Numbered from the stretch's first letter, positions 47,170 through 61,472 are shown. The stretch: 64,000 bases of DNA from Haberlea rhodopensis (GCA_907163345.1 CAJQUN010000058.1:1426001-1490000), one strand, 5' to 3'. Program-made: numbers and translations. The notes: generated by a model not told the origin, from the letters alone.

Positions 47170-50100
47170 ATGAATTGTTCGGACGCCGATATGATGGAGG
47201 CGGAGGCCGCCGCTCAGCCGCAGTGTGTCACATCCAATTCTGACCCAAACGACGTCGTCAGGAATTTGTTATCAATGGCTCGCCAGCTCGTTGATCAAGA
47301 CAAGCCCTCCCAAGCTCTGCAAGCGGTAAATATCTATGACCTAGTTCTATCTTTTCAATTTTAGTGTTCTGATTAGATTTAAGGCGAATTGTTGATTTCT
47401 TGGCTTTCTTGGTTGCATTTGTGGTGGATCATAGTATGGAATGTTCATTTAATCGATGAATTGATTGCCCGTATTTCTTGCGACTGGTTATTTGAATTGT
47501 TGTGTACTCAATTTTAGGCTTCTTTTAAGATTTAATTACAGCACTCCCTAGCAGATACTATATTTGCAAGGCATTTCTTTCTAATTTTTTTCCCGTGGTT
47601 TTCTGGATGTAGTGTGCTGCATCTTGTCAATGTTATAATTCTGAAATGAAAGAGTGCCTAGCGAGTAGCGATTGCTAGTACTAGATAAGTTTAGGTTGCG
47701 GTATATGTAATTAAACTACATAACATTATTGAATATTGGAGGAAGAGAGGACGAACTCTTCTGCAAGCTCCTTCTGGCTCTGCCAGGCAACAAATGGAAA
47801 CATTTGGCTTTGTAGGACTTGTGTCACAGCCTCCCAGGTTGAGTCACTATAATGTGGCAAAACTGGAAAAAAACAATTGCCTAGCGGATTATCGTGTAGC
47901 TATATTTCCATTAGCATGATGGTTTACCTAGCAAAATGCTAAGAGACGTAAGATCTTTGGGATGTGTGAAGTGAGACCCTGTTCACCTTTCTTCTCTCTG
48001 CTGTTGAGCATGGTAAACATTGGCTATGACTGGTCACAGATTTTCCTGTTTTCTAGTTTATATGGTAGCTCTGTGTTCTCCTATCATGGCATGATTTGGC
48101 TCATCATTTGAATAGTTAGGAAGGATGCCAAGTTAGATACCAATCTTTTTCTTCCCATTAGATGGAATGGCACCGTTACATTTGTTATCACGAAGCTTTA
48201 TTTATTACAGTTTTTTAAACTAAACTGACGCAAATAAGATAGGTTCTAAAGATTGGTAGGACATATGACATGGATAATGATGTGTTGGGTTATGTGAACC
48301 CGATTAATCTTGATGTTGGTGTTAACAAAACTTGTCATTGTGTTGCTGAAATTTATCAAGTGTACAATAAGGTTGATCCACTTCAGAGCAGACTAGTGAA
48401 ACATGAAAGATTCAGCCCAGTGAAGTCAGACCGGCCCTGGTAGTTTGCTCATGTCTATCGAAGAATAAAAGCATTGGAACTGTCGGTTCTACACTCAACA
48501 GAATAGACCAGCTGAGTTAACAGCATAACAGAACCGACAAACCAATTGGGTGAACGACCAGTTGAATAGACAAATCAAGAGAACCGACATAACAGTCCAT
48601 CTGGACAACCGACACATCTGAACGAAAACAGGCTAGATGTGTGACCAGTACTTTACAAGTCCAGGCCAGCCGATTGACAAGCAGAAATGAACCGACCCTA
48701 CCAAATTGACGTGACCAGTCCAACTAGATAATCAAACCAGCTGAGGATTCAAGTAAGCTAATGTAACCAGCACGTTGAAACTGATACATACTAAGACCAG
48801 ATGAGTCAACATCTGGTTCGTCGCTTCTAAGAACAAATCTTTAGAGAGAGAGATTCAAGCCATATGGAGCTTCAAAGACATATATGCTAGATGAGAGCAC
48901 ACCCCAAAACACACATATTATCTTGTTGTATATGATCATGTATAGGATCATTCGTGCCAACTCAACTCACCATATTCATTATATTTGAGAGCTGAATTGT
49001 AAAGAGCGAATTGTAAATGCAAGACATGTTATATACACAGAGTAGGGAGTTGTTTTTAGTTGGATTGGGAATTCCCAACTGAAGTTGGTATGTACAAAGG
49101 CTTGTATAGATCAAAGCCTTCTAGTGTTCCCTTCCACCTAATGTAATAAGCGGAGACATAGAAGGATTACAACACCTTCGAATTTCCGGAAGTAAATGTA
49201 TATGTGCATTTACTTTCTGTACTGTTTTACTTACATATTTGTTTAAATGATTTTAAAAATATTCATCAGTTTCAGAGCAGGCTTATTCGGGTGTCTTTGG
49301 CTTGGTTTCTTAAACCAAACTCGATCAAATCTCTTGATGCAATCACTTCAAGAACACGAGTTATTTCATCTCAGTTGACTGGACTCAGCTGGGTGGACAA
49401 ATCACCCCCTGATCTGATCCTGACATGATGCTCCTAGAAAATCAATAAATACTTTGAAGCATGCCATTATCTTTCTTTGTAAATTTATGTACTCAAATCC
49501 TTCCAGCACTTTGACACATTTGCATTGGGTTGATGATTCCTCGTGTAAAATGACCAGTTATATAATTTGGCATTGTGATTTTTCTCAACTTCTTGAATTA
49601 CCTCTTTTCGTGAAGATGTTTGTGACTAAATGGAATTACAAGTAGGTCCCGCATCAATATTTGTTTTGGTAATGTGCGCTTGGATGGGTGTTTATCACTG
49701 GTAATGTGATGATGAAATTGGACATCTGCGAAGTCTTTAATCAGTTATTGCTTACCATTTTTAAGAGCACTGCTTTCTTTCCTCAAATTATATGTTGGTT
49801 AAAGGTGATGATGGCTATGAAAATACAAGGTGGGGACGAAGCAGTATCTCAAGCTCTTAATCGAGCTCGAGAGCAATATATGAACAAAGTTCAAGCTAGT
49901 GCTGCTGCTTCCGAGTTGGCTTCATTGTTTGCTGAATGTGCTATTGCCGAGGCCATCCCTTCCCAACATGGAACCTTATTTCACAACATAAATGGCCACT
50001 CAACTGAACCAGTTGCTCGAGGAACTTCAATACTTTCTGAGACAGGACGTTCTCAAATCGTGCTCGATGCATCCTCAGATGGAAGCAGCTTCGTCTGTTT

Positions 50101-50170
50101 ACAGTGTGGCGGTCTTGTTAGCAGTCATCGCAGGGAGGAACATTTTGCATTCTGGTGCTGCAAATTATGA
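47170..50170 (+). CDS. Small plant protein with C-terminal Cys/His cluster, unknown function
   Basis: Two exons, 47170-47325 and 49805-50170, joined in phase 0 at GT-AG sites, giving 173 residues. The N-terminal half is probably helical (VVRNLLSMARQLVDQDKPSQ continuing after the intron into VMMAMKIQGGDEAVSQALNR). It is followed by an Ala/Ser-rich stretch (ASAAASELASLFAECAIAEA). The C-terminus FVCLQCGGLVSSHRREEHFA, ending in WCC, has C-X2-C ... H ... H ... CC, a likely zinc-binding finger. I recall no named family. The codon continuity and the conserved look of the finger argue for a real gene. The start is the second ATG, because the first at 47165 stops after two codons. The 2.5-kb intron holds a solo LTR. 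The gene converges on the kinesin gene. Confidence 0.75.
48283..49425 (+). mobile_element. Solo LTR in the intron of the Cys/His gene
   Basis: 1143 bp, TGTTGGGTTA...CTGACA with perfect target duplication TGATG (48278-48282 and 49426-49430). The near-terminal TCACCCCCTGATC in plus sense and the overall size suggest a SIRE-like copia LTR in plus orientation. It is in the same direction as the gene. Confidence 0.87.
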
Positions 50171-51120
50171 GTTTGCTCAGCACATGGTGATGGGCCTATA
50201 CGTTTCATTGTACATCGACAGACTCATTTGTGTGAAGCAAATATTCCAATTGGTGCCGCTTAACATTTGATGGCCTCGAGAGGTATGATGGGCAACAATC
50301 TTCACTTGGATGGATGCAGTGGGAACCAGTGAGATTGGTATATTGTGAATCAGATGAATGTTCTTTGTGTGGTTGTTTTGTTATCTTTGTTATAGTGGAT
50401 GCGCAACATTGTTGTAGGTTTAATGCCACAGTGGTGATTTACATCGAAGGTTTAATTAGAACAGTGTGCATTGGAGGCGCAAAAATACATAATTTGAGTG
50501 AACAGTGCTATGCTACTTTAATAAATAGACATACCTGAACGAGTTTGGATCGGGCGTAGAAAATAGAGAAGAAATAAAAACAGGTTAACAATAGTACCAT
50601 CTTTATTTCTGAAACTAAGAAGTGCTTCACTGTATGTGCTGTTCACAATATACACATGCCAATTAGCCATCAACCAAAAAAATACAAAGAAGAAAAAGAG
50701 TTGAAGAAAGAACCAAATAAACACACGAGACACACTAGCGTAGATTTAATACATTTCCCTCTCAAAGATCGATTTACATGGCACAGGCGATCACCACAAG
50801 CCATTCCATTCAACATGGCGCCAATTCACTGAGATGCAACTAATGAGGCTACAAAATTTCAAGGTGAGAAAACCACGTTTCCATGTCATACTCATTTCTA
50901 TCATGATAGCTACTGGAGTCTTCCAAAACTGTCACTTATACCTCCCTCGCTGCATTTCAATACACCGAATGAGAATGCATTATGGCGTTAAAAAATAAGA
51001 TAAGATAATGGCATCGACACATTCTATTTGGTTTTAACCACTTATTTTAATACATTTCCTTGTGCAGTGCAATGGGGAATAGAACAGATCAGGAACGAAC
51101 ACACCGTTTAGATATATAAG
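50171..51120. other. Convergent 3' flanks of the Cys/His gene and the kinesin gene
   Basis: The 950 bp between two stop codons on opposite strands presumably contain both 3' UTRs. No further gene is supported. Confidence 0.5.
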
Positions 51121-54100
51121 CTAGTGAACATTTCTATACGTTGCATCGGGAAGAGCTTGTGGACGAGGCCGAGGCCGAGACCTCATGATGGTTACATCGC
51201 TGTGTCTAATCAATTCTGAAAGTCTCCAAGGTTTTTGCCACTTCCATTTGAACTGTAACAACCACTGATGGTGACTCCTCTTCCATCTCCACAGTTTCCC
51301 ACCCTGTCCAACGAGTGCTAATTTCTTCATCGACAACTGACCGATAGGCACCATCTGTGATTGCCAAAATATGAATTAATAAGTCAATGGAACTCTATGT
51401 TGGACCGCTGAGTTCAAGGAGTAGAAAACCGACCTTTCTTGTTTGATCCATGAATGCTGCTGACTCTCTGACTGAACCGTTAACGATTCCTGCGGTGTAT
51501 TTGAGTTGTTTCTGTGCTGGCACTGGAATTGGAGACAAAGAACCGGCCATGTCATCAGCAATGTGTTTGTGAGAGTTACCCTGTCACAGTTGTTTGTCAA
51601 GACATAAGTAGAAATTTAAAGGAGAAAAAGAAAAGAAAATTAGAACACAAGGAGAAAAATGAAACAAACATAAACAAAAACAAGCTTACTGCAGGTGGTG
51701 TTGCCACTGTCATGGCAGCAGCTTGTTTTAGCTCCTTCTCGACTTCCTTTCTTCTGACTTCACTTTGTCGCAACAAGCCAGCAAGTTCCTTTAACTGATC
51801 TTTCATCTCTTTGATTTCAATATCTTTTTCCCACAATTGACACCTGTGAAAATCAACAAAGGTGTATTTAATTACTAAAAAAATAGATGGGGACAGCAGA
51901 GATTGAAAATCCATTATCACCTAGCTTCACCAAGATGGCTAAAAGTATACTGGAGTAGGTTCTTTGCATCCCCCATAGAGCGTAGTTGGTTCCAGCGTCC
52001 ACGATTGCTGATGCCACGCTCTCGTTCTTCTGCTTCTGAAAGCTGTGAAGCCATCGCAACAAGTGAATTTGATGAAATACTTAGCATGCTTTCAAGAGAA
52101 GCAATTCTAGCCATTCTTGCGTTAGGTGACATTGAAGCTTCCCTGATAAAGATAAGAAACAAATAAAGCATGGTTCAAAAAGTTTTGTGACAATCAAGCA
52201 TGAGATGTTGTCAATACCATGCTGTGTAAGACCTAGGAATAAATGCTAAATACAATATGCTCACATGAATAAAGAACTAATTTGATTCCATTCTCACCTA
52301 GAAAAAAAGCCATTTTTCCCTATCTGTGGACTAACACACTTCGAAGCAAATTCATCAACTCGTCTCAGAACAGCCAACTCTTCTGCCAATGCAGCTCGAC
52401 TGGAATGAGACAACAAAGTTCTTAGAAATAATACCACGATTTGCACGTCTGAGGGTGGATGATGCAAATATAACATAATATCCAAATGCAGAAACAAATT
52501 AAAGAAATAGCATAAAAACTAAAACTACCACGTACACTTGGCTTTGCCTCTCATACTCGAAACGAACTTCATGAACATTCACCATAACTTCGAGCTCATG
52601 ATCAATCCATCGCTGCACTGATTTTTCATTACTCTGGAAAACAAAAGTTAGTTTTGCATGGTTCATTAACATTGATAGAATCGATCGGTATCTTATTCAT
52701 CAGGAGAGAGTATGCCATTACCTGCCCATTTATTCCATTTCCATTGCTAGTCACTGAGAAAGATATGCTGATCAGCGTATAAATAAAACTGGGGGCTGTT
52801 CATTATTTCTTTTGCAGTAACCATAAATATGAATATTTTGAGTTTCCAAACATCAACAACATTTTTAGATTCTAGAAAGTTCAGATGCATTAAGTTGTCA
52901 CATCGCTCAGAAAAAAGAACCTGAGGTACAGAAATGCGGTGACAAAACAAAATTAAATATCAAAGGAAAACACCCACAAGAGTTGTCACGAGCTGGAGAT
53001 TTACGTGCTTCCAGCAATTCTTTAAGTCTCTTGGTAGCCATTGCAGCTTCCTCCGTCTTCCTCTGAAGAACCTGAAATTAAATAAGTACATGGAGTTCCA
53101 ATTAGTATTTCTTTTTCAATACAATCCCCATTAAAAAGGAATTCTTCCTTCGTAGAATGCAACAGAGGGTCAAAAAGATTGGTTAACTGTTACGACAACA
53201 TTGAGATCATATTCAGCATGTAATTATTTTTGTTTTTAAAAAAAATGAAACTAGATGTAGGGACCTTAGATGCTAAGGTAATAAAGAAAGATTCTCACCA
53301 TTTTTTGTCGCTGATTCAATGCTTGCAATTTATGTCTCTCATACTCGTTTCTCCTTCCCTCCTTCCGTAACTTCATAGAGATTATAGGTAAAAGAATGCT
53401 CAATATTTGAAAATAAAAGATTTAAAGGGAAACACCCCCCAATGGGGTCATTAAAGTGAACGATAAAAAACAGTAAAGAAATTGGTAGCAAAAAGTACCT
53501 GCAGCAATTCCTTTTCACGAGATGCCTTCCATTGTCGAAATTGTTCCGCCTCTTGCTTAATCTTTTGTTGCAATTGAACCTGGAAAATCACCAATTGTTA
53601 GACCATAAAAAAATGACAAATATGAAAAAACGGAAGAAGCTGAGTGACCTTTTGTGCCTTAATGCATTGTATCTCCTCTTGTAACTTTTTAGCCGCTTCA
53701 TCGCTCTTCTGTTTCTGCTTTAGAAGTTGAACCTGATTCTCTTGTTTATTTTTAAGATCTTGTATCTGATGTGCACAAATGAAAACATTTAACACAGAGA
53801 ATACACAAAGGAAAATAAATGATTATTGAAACAAGAAATGAGTTGCAAAAAAGAAAATGGAAAACCTGAGCTTCAAAAACTTTCAGTTTCTGTGCATGCA
53901 CATCTTCCAATTTTTGTAGTTCACCGGAATTTGCAGAAAGATTTTCAACTTCTGTCAAAAGTCGATCCCTCTCATGCTGAAATCAATAGGAGGAGAGGTA
54001 AGGTTACGTATAAAAAGTTGTCAATGGGGTATCAAAACATTGTTATTTTCTATAGTATGAAACCTGAACAGTCCTTTTTTCCCCCTCGAGTTCCAATATT

Positions 54101-57100
54101 TTCTTTCCAAACCTCACAGTCGTGGTGTCATGGCCTCCAAAAAGTTTAATCTCCGACTGCAAGATGTATTTTTGCATTAAAGAAAAAAAATAGTTTCCAA
54201 ACAAATTTGGACTCATTAAACACAATTTTGGCAAGAAAAGTGTTCCACACAGTCAACAGTGGCAAATGTGCACATATATGCTACAGAACGCAAAGATTTT
54301 TGGATTTGACAGCACAATTTGCACAATTTATGGTCTGAAACCGGAGCATGTATTTTCGGATACGAACAAGAAAATAGCACCAAAATATTCCCATTAAAGT
54401 CAGGAGTCTCATTTTATAATCTAGATTACCTCCTTCTGCTCCAATCTTCGATTCAGTTTGTTTAGTTCTTTATCCATACTGTTCTGCAAATAAGTATGCT
54501 CCAACTCTTTTGCTGTATCTTCATCAATGTCTCCAGAATCACCTGAAACCATTTACAAGAAACAAGTAGCACAAAAATTACTCTTAAACTTATATATGAA
54601 TGTGTCATGGTAAAACTAAGTTTTAACGTATTCAACTTTGAATAATTGATAGAAAATTGAAGATTAATAGGAAGCTAAGTTGAATCTCGAAAAACATACC
54701 CCTTTCACTCATTTGACAGTTGGATGATTCCATACTTGGCAATCCCCTTTTGAACCCCTCATTTTTCGTTGAACCATTTCTACAAACCTGCAATTTAGTA
54801 ATTTCACTTTGAAGAATGACTTTATAGATTTACTTGTTCTAAGATATTTGATGTCAAAACCCGTTAAAGATAATGGCATACTTTAGTGTCAGCTTCATAT
54901 AGCTCAAAGGAAGTGCCCCTATTGCGAAACTCATTGAGTTCCCGACACAGCCCCTCATTAGTAGCCTCCAGAAAAGCAACCCTATCCTTGAGAACCTGTA
55001 CGAGTTAGTAATAGCTAAGACTCTTCCGCAATATTTGTTTTAAACACGTGAAAGCTCCATGCTTGATATATACACCAGTTGAAGTTTTTTTCCACCACAA
55101 AGGGGGTGAAAATAACTAAATAAGGATAATGTACTTCACCAGCAAGTCATTAAAGGAAACTCCTCCACGAGCACAAAGTTCTGCTTGCAGACATTCTAAT
55201 TGCTGACGCATCTTCGTCATTTCATTAGATATTGGGTCTCTATTAATCTGATCATCAAGAAACCAAATTGATTCGATTTGTCAATGCAGTTAAATATGGT
55301 GAAAAGAGCACGCTGAATTCGGGAAGAAACAGAGACTACTGCAATACTTACAACAGGTTTATTCTGGATATTTCGAGCACGATTGGCATACTTTAAAGTG
55401 TTGAGAGTTTCCTCAGCATTAATATCAGCAGGACTAATACACGCTGATAAAATGAGTTAAAACAAAAAGACCGTCAGTAGTCTGAAGGTATTCCGTAACA
55501 CATTTTAAACCACATTTCTGAAGATATAAAAATAGATGACTGGGATATGGAAATTTTAATGAAAGTAAGTCGAACACAAGCTTGTGAAAACTATGCATTA
55601 CCTATCATTACTGTTCTGCTGTTGCCACCGAGAGAATCCTGCCAACATCCAACGAACTAAATATTAAGAACCGCGGAGAGATAAATTTATTGTAATGTAC
55701 AGGAAAAGATGAGACAGACCTGCAGTAACCGAGTAAGTTTGCTATCCCGATATGGCACGTGAACTCCTTCTTTTCGCTTTTTCTCATCACCAAGAGCACT
55801 AATAACGTTCCCAAGAGCAAGAAGCCCCTTGTTAATATGAACACCTGTAAAATATGTGTTACAAACATTCAACATGGAAATGAGTATATATGAAGAGTAT
55901 AAATTACTTGTCCTACTCTAACCTTCTTGAAATCGTAAGCCATCGGAGCCTGTTCTCTTGGCACGCTCTGATCCGGCAAGATCCACCAGATGCAACTTGG
56001 CGCAGAGATACTCATCAGCCATACAGTCAGTTAGACTGCCATCATTAGACCCACCTGGATGGAGTTTACGCATCTGCTCCATTGTTATGGTGAATATGGC
56101 ATGAGAACGGCTGCGAGAGACAGGAAGAAATTATTACACCATCAGTAACTTAAACAAAGACAGGCAGAAAATTTCAGCAAGTGATGCATCTTTTCAAATA
56201 CTATGCCATCTACACTTTTCAAACCAGGAAAGACCAGCTGTTCTTGTTCGTTATCATGTGAAAGTTCGATGAATTTGAGTATAGTAAATACACAGGTTAA
56301 ATCACTCGAGGTAGCCTTTATAAACTATGCGTGTCAGCAGATACATTTTAAAACAACTGTCATCAGTATACTCGTACCTTTCTATTGTTAAATCTTGTTT
56401 GCTCATGAAAAACATCAGTATTTTGAAATGCAGTTGCTTAAAAAAAATAGGGTAAAGTGGCTCGGCCATTATAGGCCAGCCAATAAGGAACTTCAACCAA
56501 ACATTTCAGATACCCGAATTTCCATCAATTTACAACTTAATAGATAATGTACCATACATTTACTACAAATTATAAAAGAGGGAATAAGGTGGAACCTTTT
56601 AATGCGTGATAGGCAAAGAGGTCATAACCTCAAATGGCAAAATATCTACATTGGTTTACTGACCTCGATTGATTGTTCATGTTTGTACTCCCAGTTGTTC
56701 TGCTTAGTGATCCATGCTCCAGGCAATCAACCATTTCTTTGAGTGTTTTTACACAGCATTCTGTAGAACCAGCAAGTGTAATTACACCATCTGATGTTTC
56801 ACGGATTTGTATAGGAGGTTTCCCAGGGATGTTTACTTTTCCCGCATGCCCATTTGCTACCTCTGGTTTATTGATGGGACTGGGATCAAGCAGGTCTTGT
56901 ACTTCTTCTTTATGAATCTAAAGGAAGAAGAAGACATAATCTCAACCATAACATGTGATGCTAAATAAATCAGAGACTAATATGAAAAGAGACGATGACC
57001 ATTACAACGCTAGCAATCCGCCATTAACAGCTTTTTTTATTATTATTTTAATTAAGAAAAAATACATGTTCTAAAGAATATACATAACATAGCCTGTGTC

Positions 57101-58703
57101 TTCTCATGTATAAATGCATGAAAGATTATCATTATTTTCTTCTAGATATGTTTCCTCTTATGGGTGTGGCGGAAATGCTCTCGAATTGGTAACTGGATGC
57201 AGCATACTTGTTGATATGGAGGTAATAGTTTGTAGATCAAAGGGAGAATCAGAAAAGGTGATTGAATAAACCTCAATGAAGGAAACATGAAGTTGGAATT
57301 CAATTTCATGCTTCAATGTTTCAATCTTGCTAAACAAAGCATTCATCACTTTGGGAATCAGCCCAGTTTCGTATCCATCTTTGAGACTAGTCCCCATGGT
57401 GTATGTTTTTCCTGACCCTGTCTGCACCACATTGGAAAGTGAAATATTTTAAATATCATAATTAACCGTAGCAGACAATATAAAGTGAACCCACATTAAC
57501 GAACAAAAGGTTAATAGCTTGTAATCTGACCTGTCCATAAGCAAGAACAGTAGCATTATAACCTTGAAACAAGCCATCGACAAGTGGTGCAACACATTCA
57601 TCGTACATTAGAGTCGATGGAGATGCCGTGCTTCCATAAACATGATCAAATGTAAATGAATGGGTACCAATTTGTACCTGTTTCATGATTATAATCGATA
57701 CGATGAGAGAATTGATGCATATTCATGCAGCTAAAAAAAGGCAATTCCATCAAACGCTTTGACTCAATTCCAACCCTTCACCTGTTAAAGTGTATATAAC
57801 ATCAACAAACATCACAATGTAAGAGAGAACTCGTATTAATCCGCGTCTAAAAATGAACGAATGCAAAACACACACAAAAAAAAAAAATAATGATGGGAAG
57901 AAACTGGTTTTTATATTTTAATTCCAAAAGAAGATACCATCCAACAAAAGTCGACTCCACCAAAATATCTCCGTGTGTCCAGAATTTGCCATGAAGTCTA
58001 AATACGCAAAACCAGATAAAAATAAAATTTGTGTACAGAACAACAAATCCCCAAAACAATCAATGATCCAATACAAAATCCTTCTTCTCTTCCATATTAG
58101 AGCCTAATCCCACTCAAAATCCTGAATGGTTTAATAAGCCCAGCCACTAGAAATTAATGAAGAAAACAATTGATCTTCAATGCCTCACAATTTATAACCT
58201 CCAATGTGCGTTTTTTAAGTGCTAAAAAAGTCTTCACATAACAATGCAAAAGAAAATGTGAGAATTATCAAAAAATTTCTTATTATTAGACAACCCAACT
58301 CTGGATTGTTGTGGAATCACCAAAGAGAGCAACACACAGCAACATGCACAACCTCCAGTCGCAGTGATCACAAGCAATAAAGGCAAAACTCAATGCAAAT
58401 TCTAGCATTACATAAAGATCAGATATTTAAGAACCTAATCAATTCCGGAAGAAAAAATATATGCCAAATTCATCCCACAAGCAATCACAGCACAAAAACG
58501 TATGTTTCTTCAAATTGCAGCAAATTCACTACTCCACATTAAAAACCCATATCACGTAAAACAAACATCAACAGTACCTTAGGCTTCCCAGGTACTAAAG
58601 TAACACAGTCTTTACAGCCCTGAAGCCTTTCGTCTCCTATCAAAGGCCTGATGTGAACTGCAACTTTTACGCAACAATCCTCCCCAGAAGAATTAGCTTC
58701 CAT
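51121..58703 (-). CDS. Kinesin-4 family motor protein (KIN-4A/FRA1-like)
   Basis: 25 exons on the minus strand, 1032 residues, all junctions GT-AG and in phase: 58578-58703, 57531-57677, 57272-57421, 56664-56917, 55923-56110, 55720-55844, 55602-55638, 55352-55443, 55140-55247, 54882-54995, 54700-54787, 54430-54542, 54064-54156, 53866-53976, 53649-53765, 53499-53579, 53299-53370, 52978-53071, 52722-52753, 52536-52633, 52298-52399, 51921-52142, 51690-51843, 51434-51580, 51121-51354. The N-terminal motor has P-loop GQTGSGKTYT (residues about 90-99), switch I NNQSSRSH (about 222-229) and switch II DLAGSE (269-274). Long coiled coils follow (about 400-600), then the conserved C-terminus with LWRWKRSHHQWLLQFKWKWQ. 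Length and C-terminal block match plant KIN-4 (about 1030 residues). In Arabidopsis FRA1/KIN-4A moves along cortical microtubules and supports wall deposition; the same role here is inferred. Confidence 0.96.
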
Positions 58704-59776
58704 CGGGAGCGACAGACTTTAACAAATTAACAAAAAAAGTGAACCAAACCCACAAGAAAAAGAAAGCTAAAAATGTATTAATGCGGGTTGACAAAATGTT
58801 GAACAGAAATTTACAGAAATGAAGGTGAAAGAAAGAGAATTTCTTGGACCAGAAAATGTAGCAACGAGGAAAAGCTAAGAAGACTGCCAACTAGATTGTT
58901 ACTATTGAAGAAGACAACAGTCCTCTACTCTTCTCTTCCGAGGTTGTCTTACTGTGTGTAAGCTGTAAACAAAGACAGCACACTCTCGTGTAATATTATT
59001 TAGAGCACAATCTCCAAATATTATAATGTGTGTGAAACTTTTTCAAATATAAACACTTTGATAAAAACATATCAAACAAATATGCTGGATCACATATTAC
59101 GTATATTTTGTTTAATGAATTTTTAAAAAGTTTTTGTTTTTATTCTTATTTTGTACTTTTATTATTATTATTTTGTTGTTTCAGGGGTTATAGATTTTTG
59201 TAGTTTCACTAGAATATTTGTAAAAAAAATTATTATTGAAATATCTAATGATCTCAAGCTTAATAAATAACTATTGATCTCTGCACGTAATATATGCATA
59301 TATAATCGATCATTTTATATAATATATTTTTTATTACAATTAATATTTATTAAAATTACTTTATTTTTTAATAATTTTGTTGTCTGTTATTTATTTGAAT
59401 TATAAAATTTAATACTTTTTTTGGTTTTTTATTTATTAAAATTGTTTATATTTGTAAATTATCAATATAGCTTATATTTTTAATTATATATTGATAATTT
59501 TTATTTTTGTATTTTAGTAAGAAATAAAAGCTAACTGAAATTCGAAGGGTGTTTCCAAAAATGTTGCGCGCGGCCTCCAACGTTGTCTGGTTACATTAAT
59601 GTTGCTCGTAAGGCAACCTAATCATCCACATAAATATTCTATATGAAGATTGTGATCAGGGGCGGGGTCATAATTTGAGATTATCTAGAATCGTCATAAT
59701 ATATATCAAAATATAGGCTTGAAGGGATAATATATGGTTGTGCTATATGATCAAATTTAAAAAATTCAACTACTAA
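58704..59776. other. 5' flank of the kinesin gene
   Basis: 5' UTR and promoter region of the minus-strand kinesin gene, then AT-rich spacer. No other gene. The Harbinger element starts 1.07 kb upstream of the kinesin start codon. Confidence 0.45.
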
Positions 59777-60304
59777 GGGCAACTCCAACCCTACGTTTTT
59801 CTTGCATCAAACGCCAAAATGGCGTGAAATTTCCTTCCCAACCGAGCGGCATTTCTTGCGGGAAATTGACGCCAAAGTTTTTCTTGCGCCAAGAATGGCG
59901 CAGCACTGTAGCTGCGCCATTCTTGGCAGCAAGTTGCATCTTTTTTTTTTTTTAGTTTTTAGTTTTATTTTAAAATGTTTAATAGTATTTATTATGTTAT
60001 TTTATTGATTTTAATTTATTTGATTTTTTTTTCAAAAAAAAAACTAATTACATTTGATAATTTTATTAATAATTAAATTCGTAAATGATTAATTGTATTA
60101 ATAAATTGATAATTAAATTTTTATAATAAATTTATTAAAATTAGATTTATTGTTGATTAAATGACATAAAACATGTTAAAAATTACGAAATTAAATTATT
60201 CATGATGTTTAAACACACAATTAATTTTGGAAATTACTTAAATTAATAATACAACGTAAATAATTCGAAATACACCAAATTATAAAATAACATACATCAA
60301 ATCA

Positions 60305-61333
60305 TTAATAATCTGGTAGATCAGATCCGGATCCAGATCCTCCTCCTATATTTCCATAATATGTTGTAAAATCGTTATCATCTCCTTTGTGTTCCTTTTC
60401 TGCTCTTTTTCGTAAAATTCTTGTCTGCTCATTTTGATAATACTCACGCAAAATCGGATCTTTAATAGTGTTCAAGTCTACTAGCAAGATTTTATTCTCC
60501 TCGCGAAGTTCAGCCAATGCAAATCGCTTCTCTTCGTGCTGCAATCGTAGAACTTGGAGCTCGTAGTTTTGTTGACGATCGACAGATCCTTGCTTTAATA
60601 TGTCCATAAGTTCTTTTTGCTCTCCTTTAATTGTGTCAATCCTCTCCAAGTAAGTTTCATCTTTCTTCTTTTTAATTTGGATTTCTTCACTCCAAGTGGT
60701 CTTTCTGATGAGGTAGCACCAATATTTTCATCACTTAAATTTAATGAAAATGCAGACAATCCAGGTGAGGCAGCGGTGGGAGACTGTGTTGGTGTATCTG
60801 ATTGTGAAGAATCCAAATTATGGACACTTCTTTGATAATTTGTGGTTGTAGGATTGACGTTGTCAGCAAATTTCTCTATATCTTTAAGAAGCGGCCATAC
60901 ATGATCAAATTTAAATCCTTTCTTACATGTTTTATCTTGAGTCAATAATTCTTTTGCTCGAATTAGCTGTGCAATAAAATAATGTTAATATTAGATACGA
61001 TAAAATATAATAATTTAAAGATTTTATTAAAACACTCACAATATCTTGATCTGATGCACCACTTGGATGGAGGTTTTCAATTTGTCGGATACACCCCCTT
61101 AATTTGGCAACGTCGTGAAGTATAGCCTGCATTCGACACTGTAGTGATCTCTTATTTCGTTGTTGCATGATGGATGTCTTTGACGTATTGTATTGTTCCT
61201 CGATACGAGTCCAGAATTGAATTTTGGATTGGTATATACCTATAATAGGATTTTGAGAAACATCAAGATAGACATGACAAAGATGTTTGTCTTCTTCGTT
61301 AGTATAAGAAGCACTTCGTGAATTTGAAGCCAT
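60305..61333 (-). pseudogene. Harbinger ORF1, Myb/SANT-like protein (one frameshift)
   Basis: Exon 1 61040-61333 begins MASNSRSASYTNEEDKHLC and holds a Myb/SANT-like (trihelix) domain (VYLDVSQNPIIGIYQSKIQF, RIEEQYN). A GT-AG intron (60967-61039) leads to exon 2, 60305-60966, with FKFDHVWPLLKDIEKF and a basic KKSKLKRRK stretch. A one-base frame change occurs at about 60668 in an A/G-rich run. The second half (ERIDTIKGEQKELMDILKQG to DLPDY) reads in another frame. In PIF/Harbinger elements ORF1 binds DNA and helps the transposase enter the nucleus and cut. The single frameshift could be a genuine mutation or a sequencing error. Confidence 0.85.
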
Positions 61334-61472
61334 TGAAGCAATTTCACAGACAATATTGTAAAAGATATATAAATGCTTTTGAAATGGTGAGTTCAAGTGA
61401 AAGAATGTTGAATGTTATTTATAGAGTGATTATAGATAAGGAGATATGAATCCAAAGGTCCAGTTTGAATGA

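Noticed and set aside
49688..49804. Extra N-terminal exon for the Cys/His gene starting at 49688
   Set aside because: It gives a hydrophobic, unconserved extension, whereas joining 47325 to 49805 restores a continuous conserved-looking helix in phase 0.
51434..51580. Frameshift in kinesin exon 24
   Set aside because: An apparent extra base came from misreading the line boundary. On recheck the exon is 147 bases and in phase.
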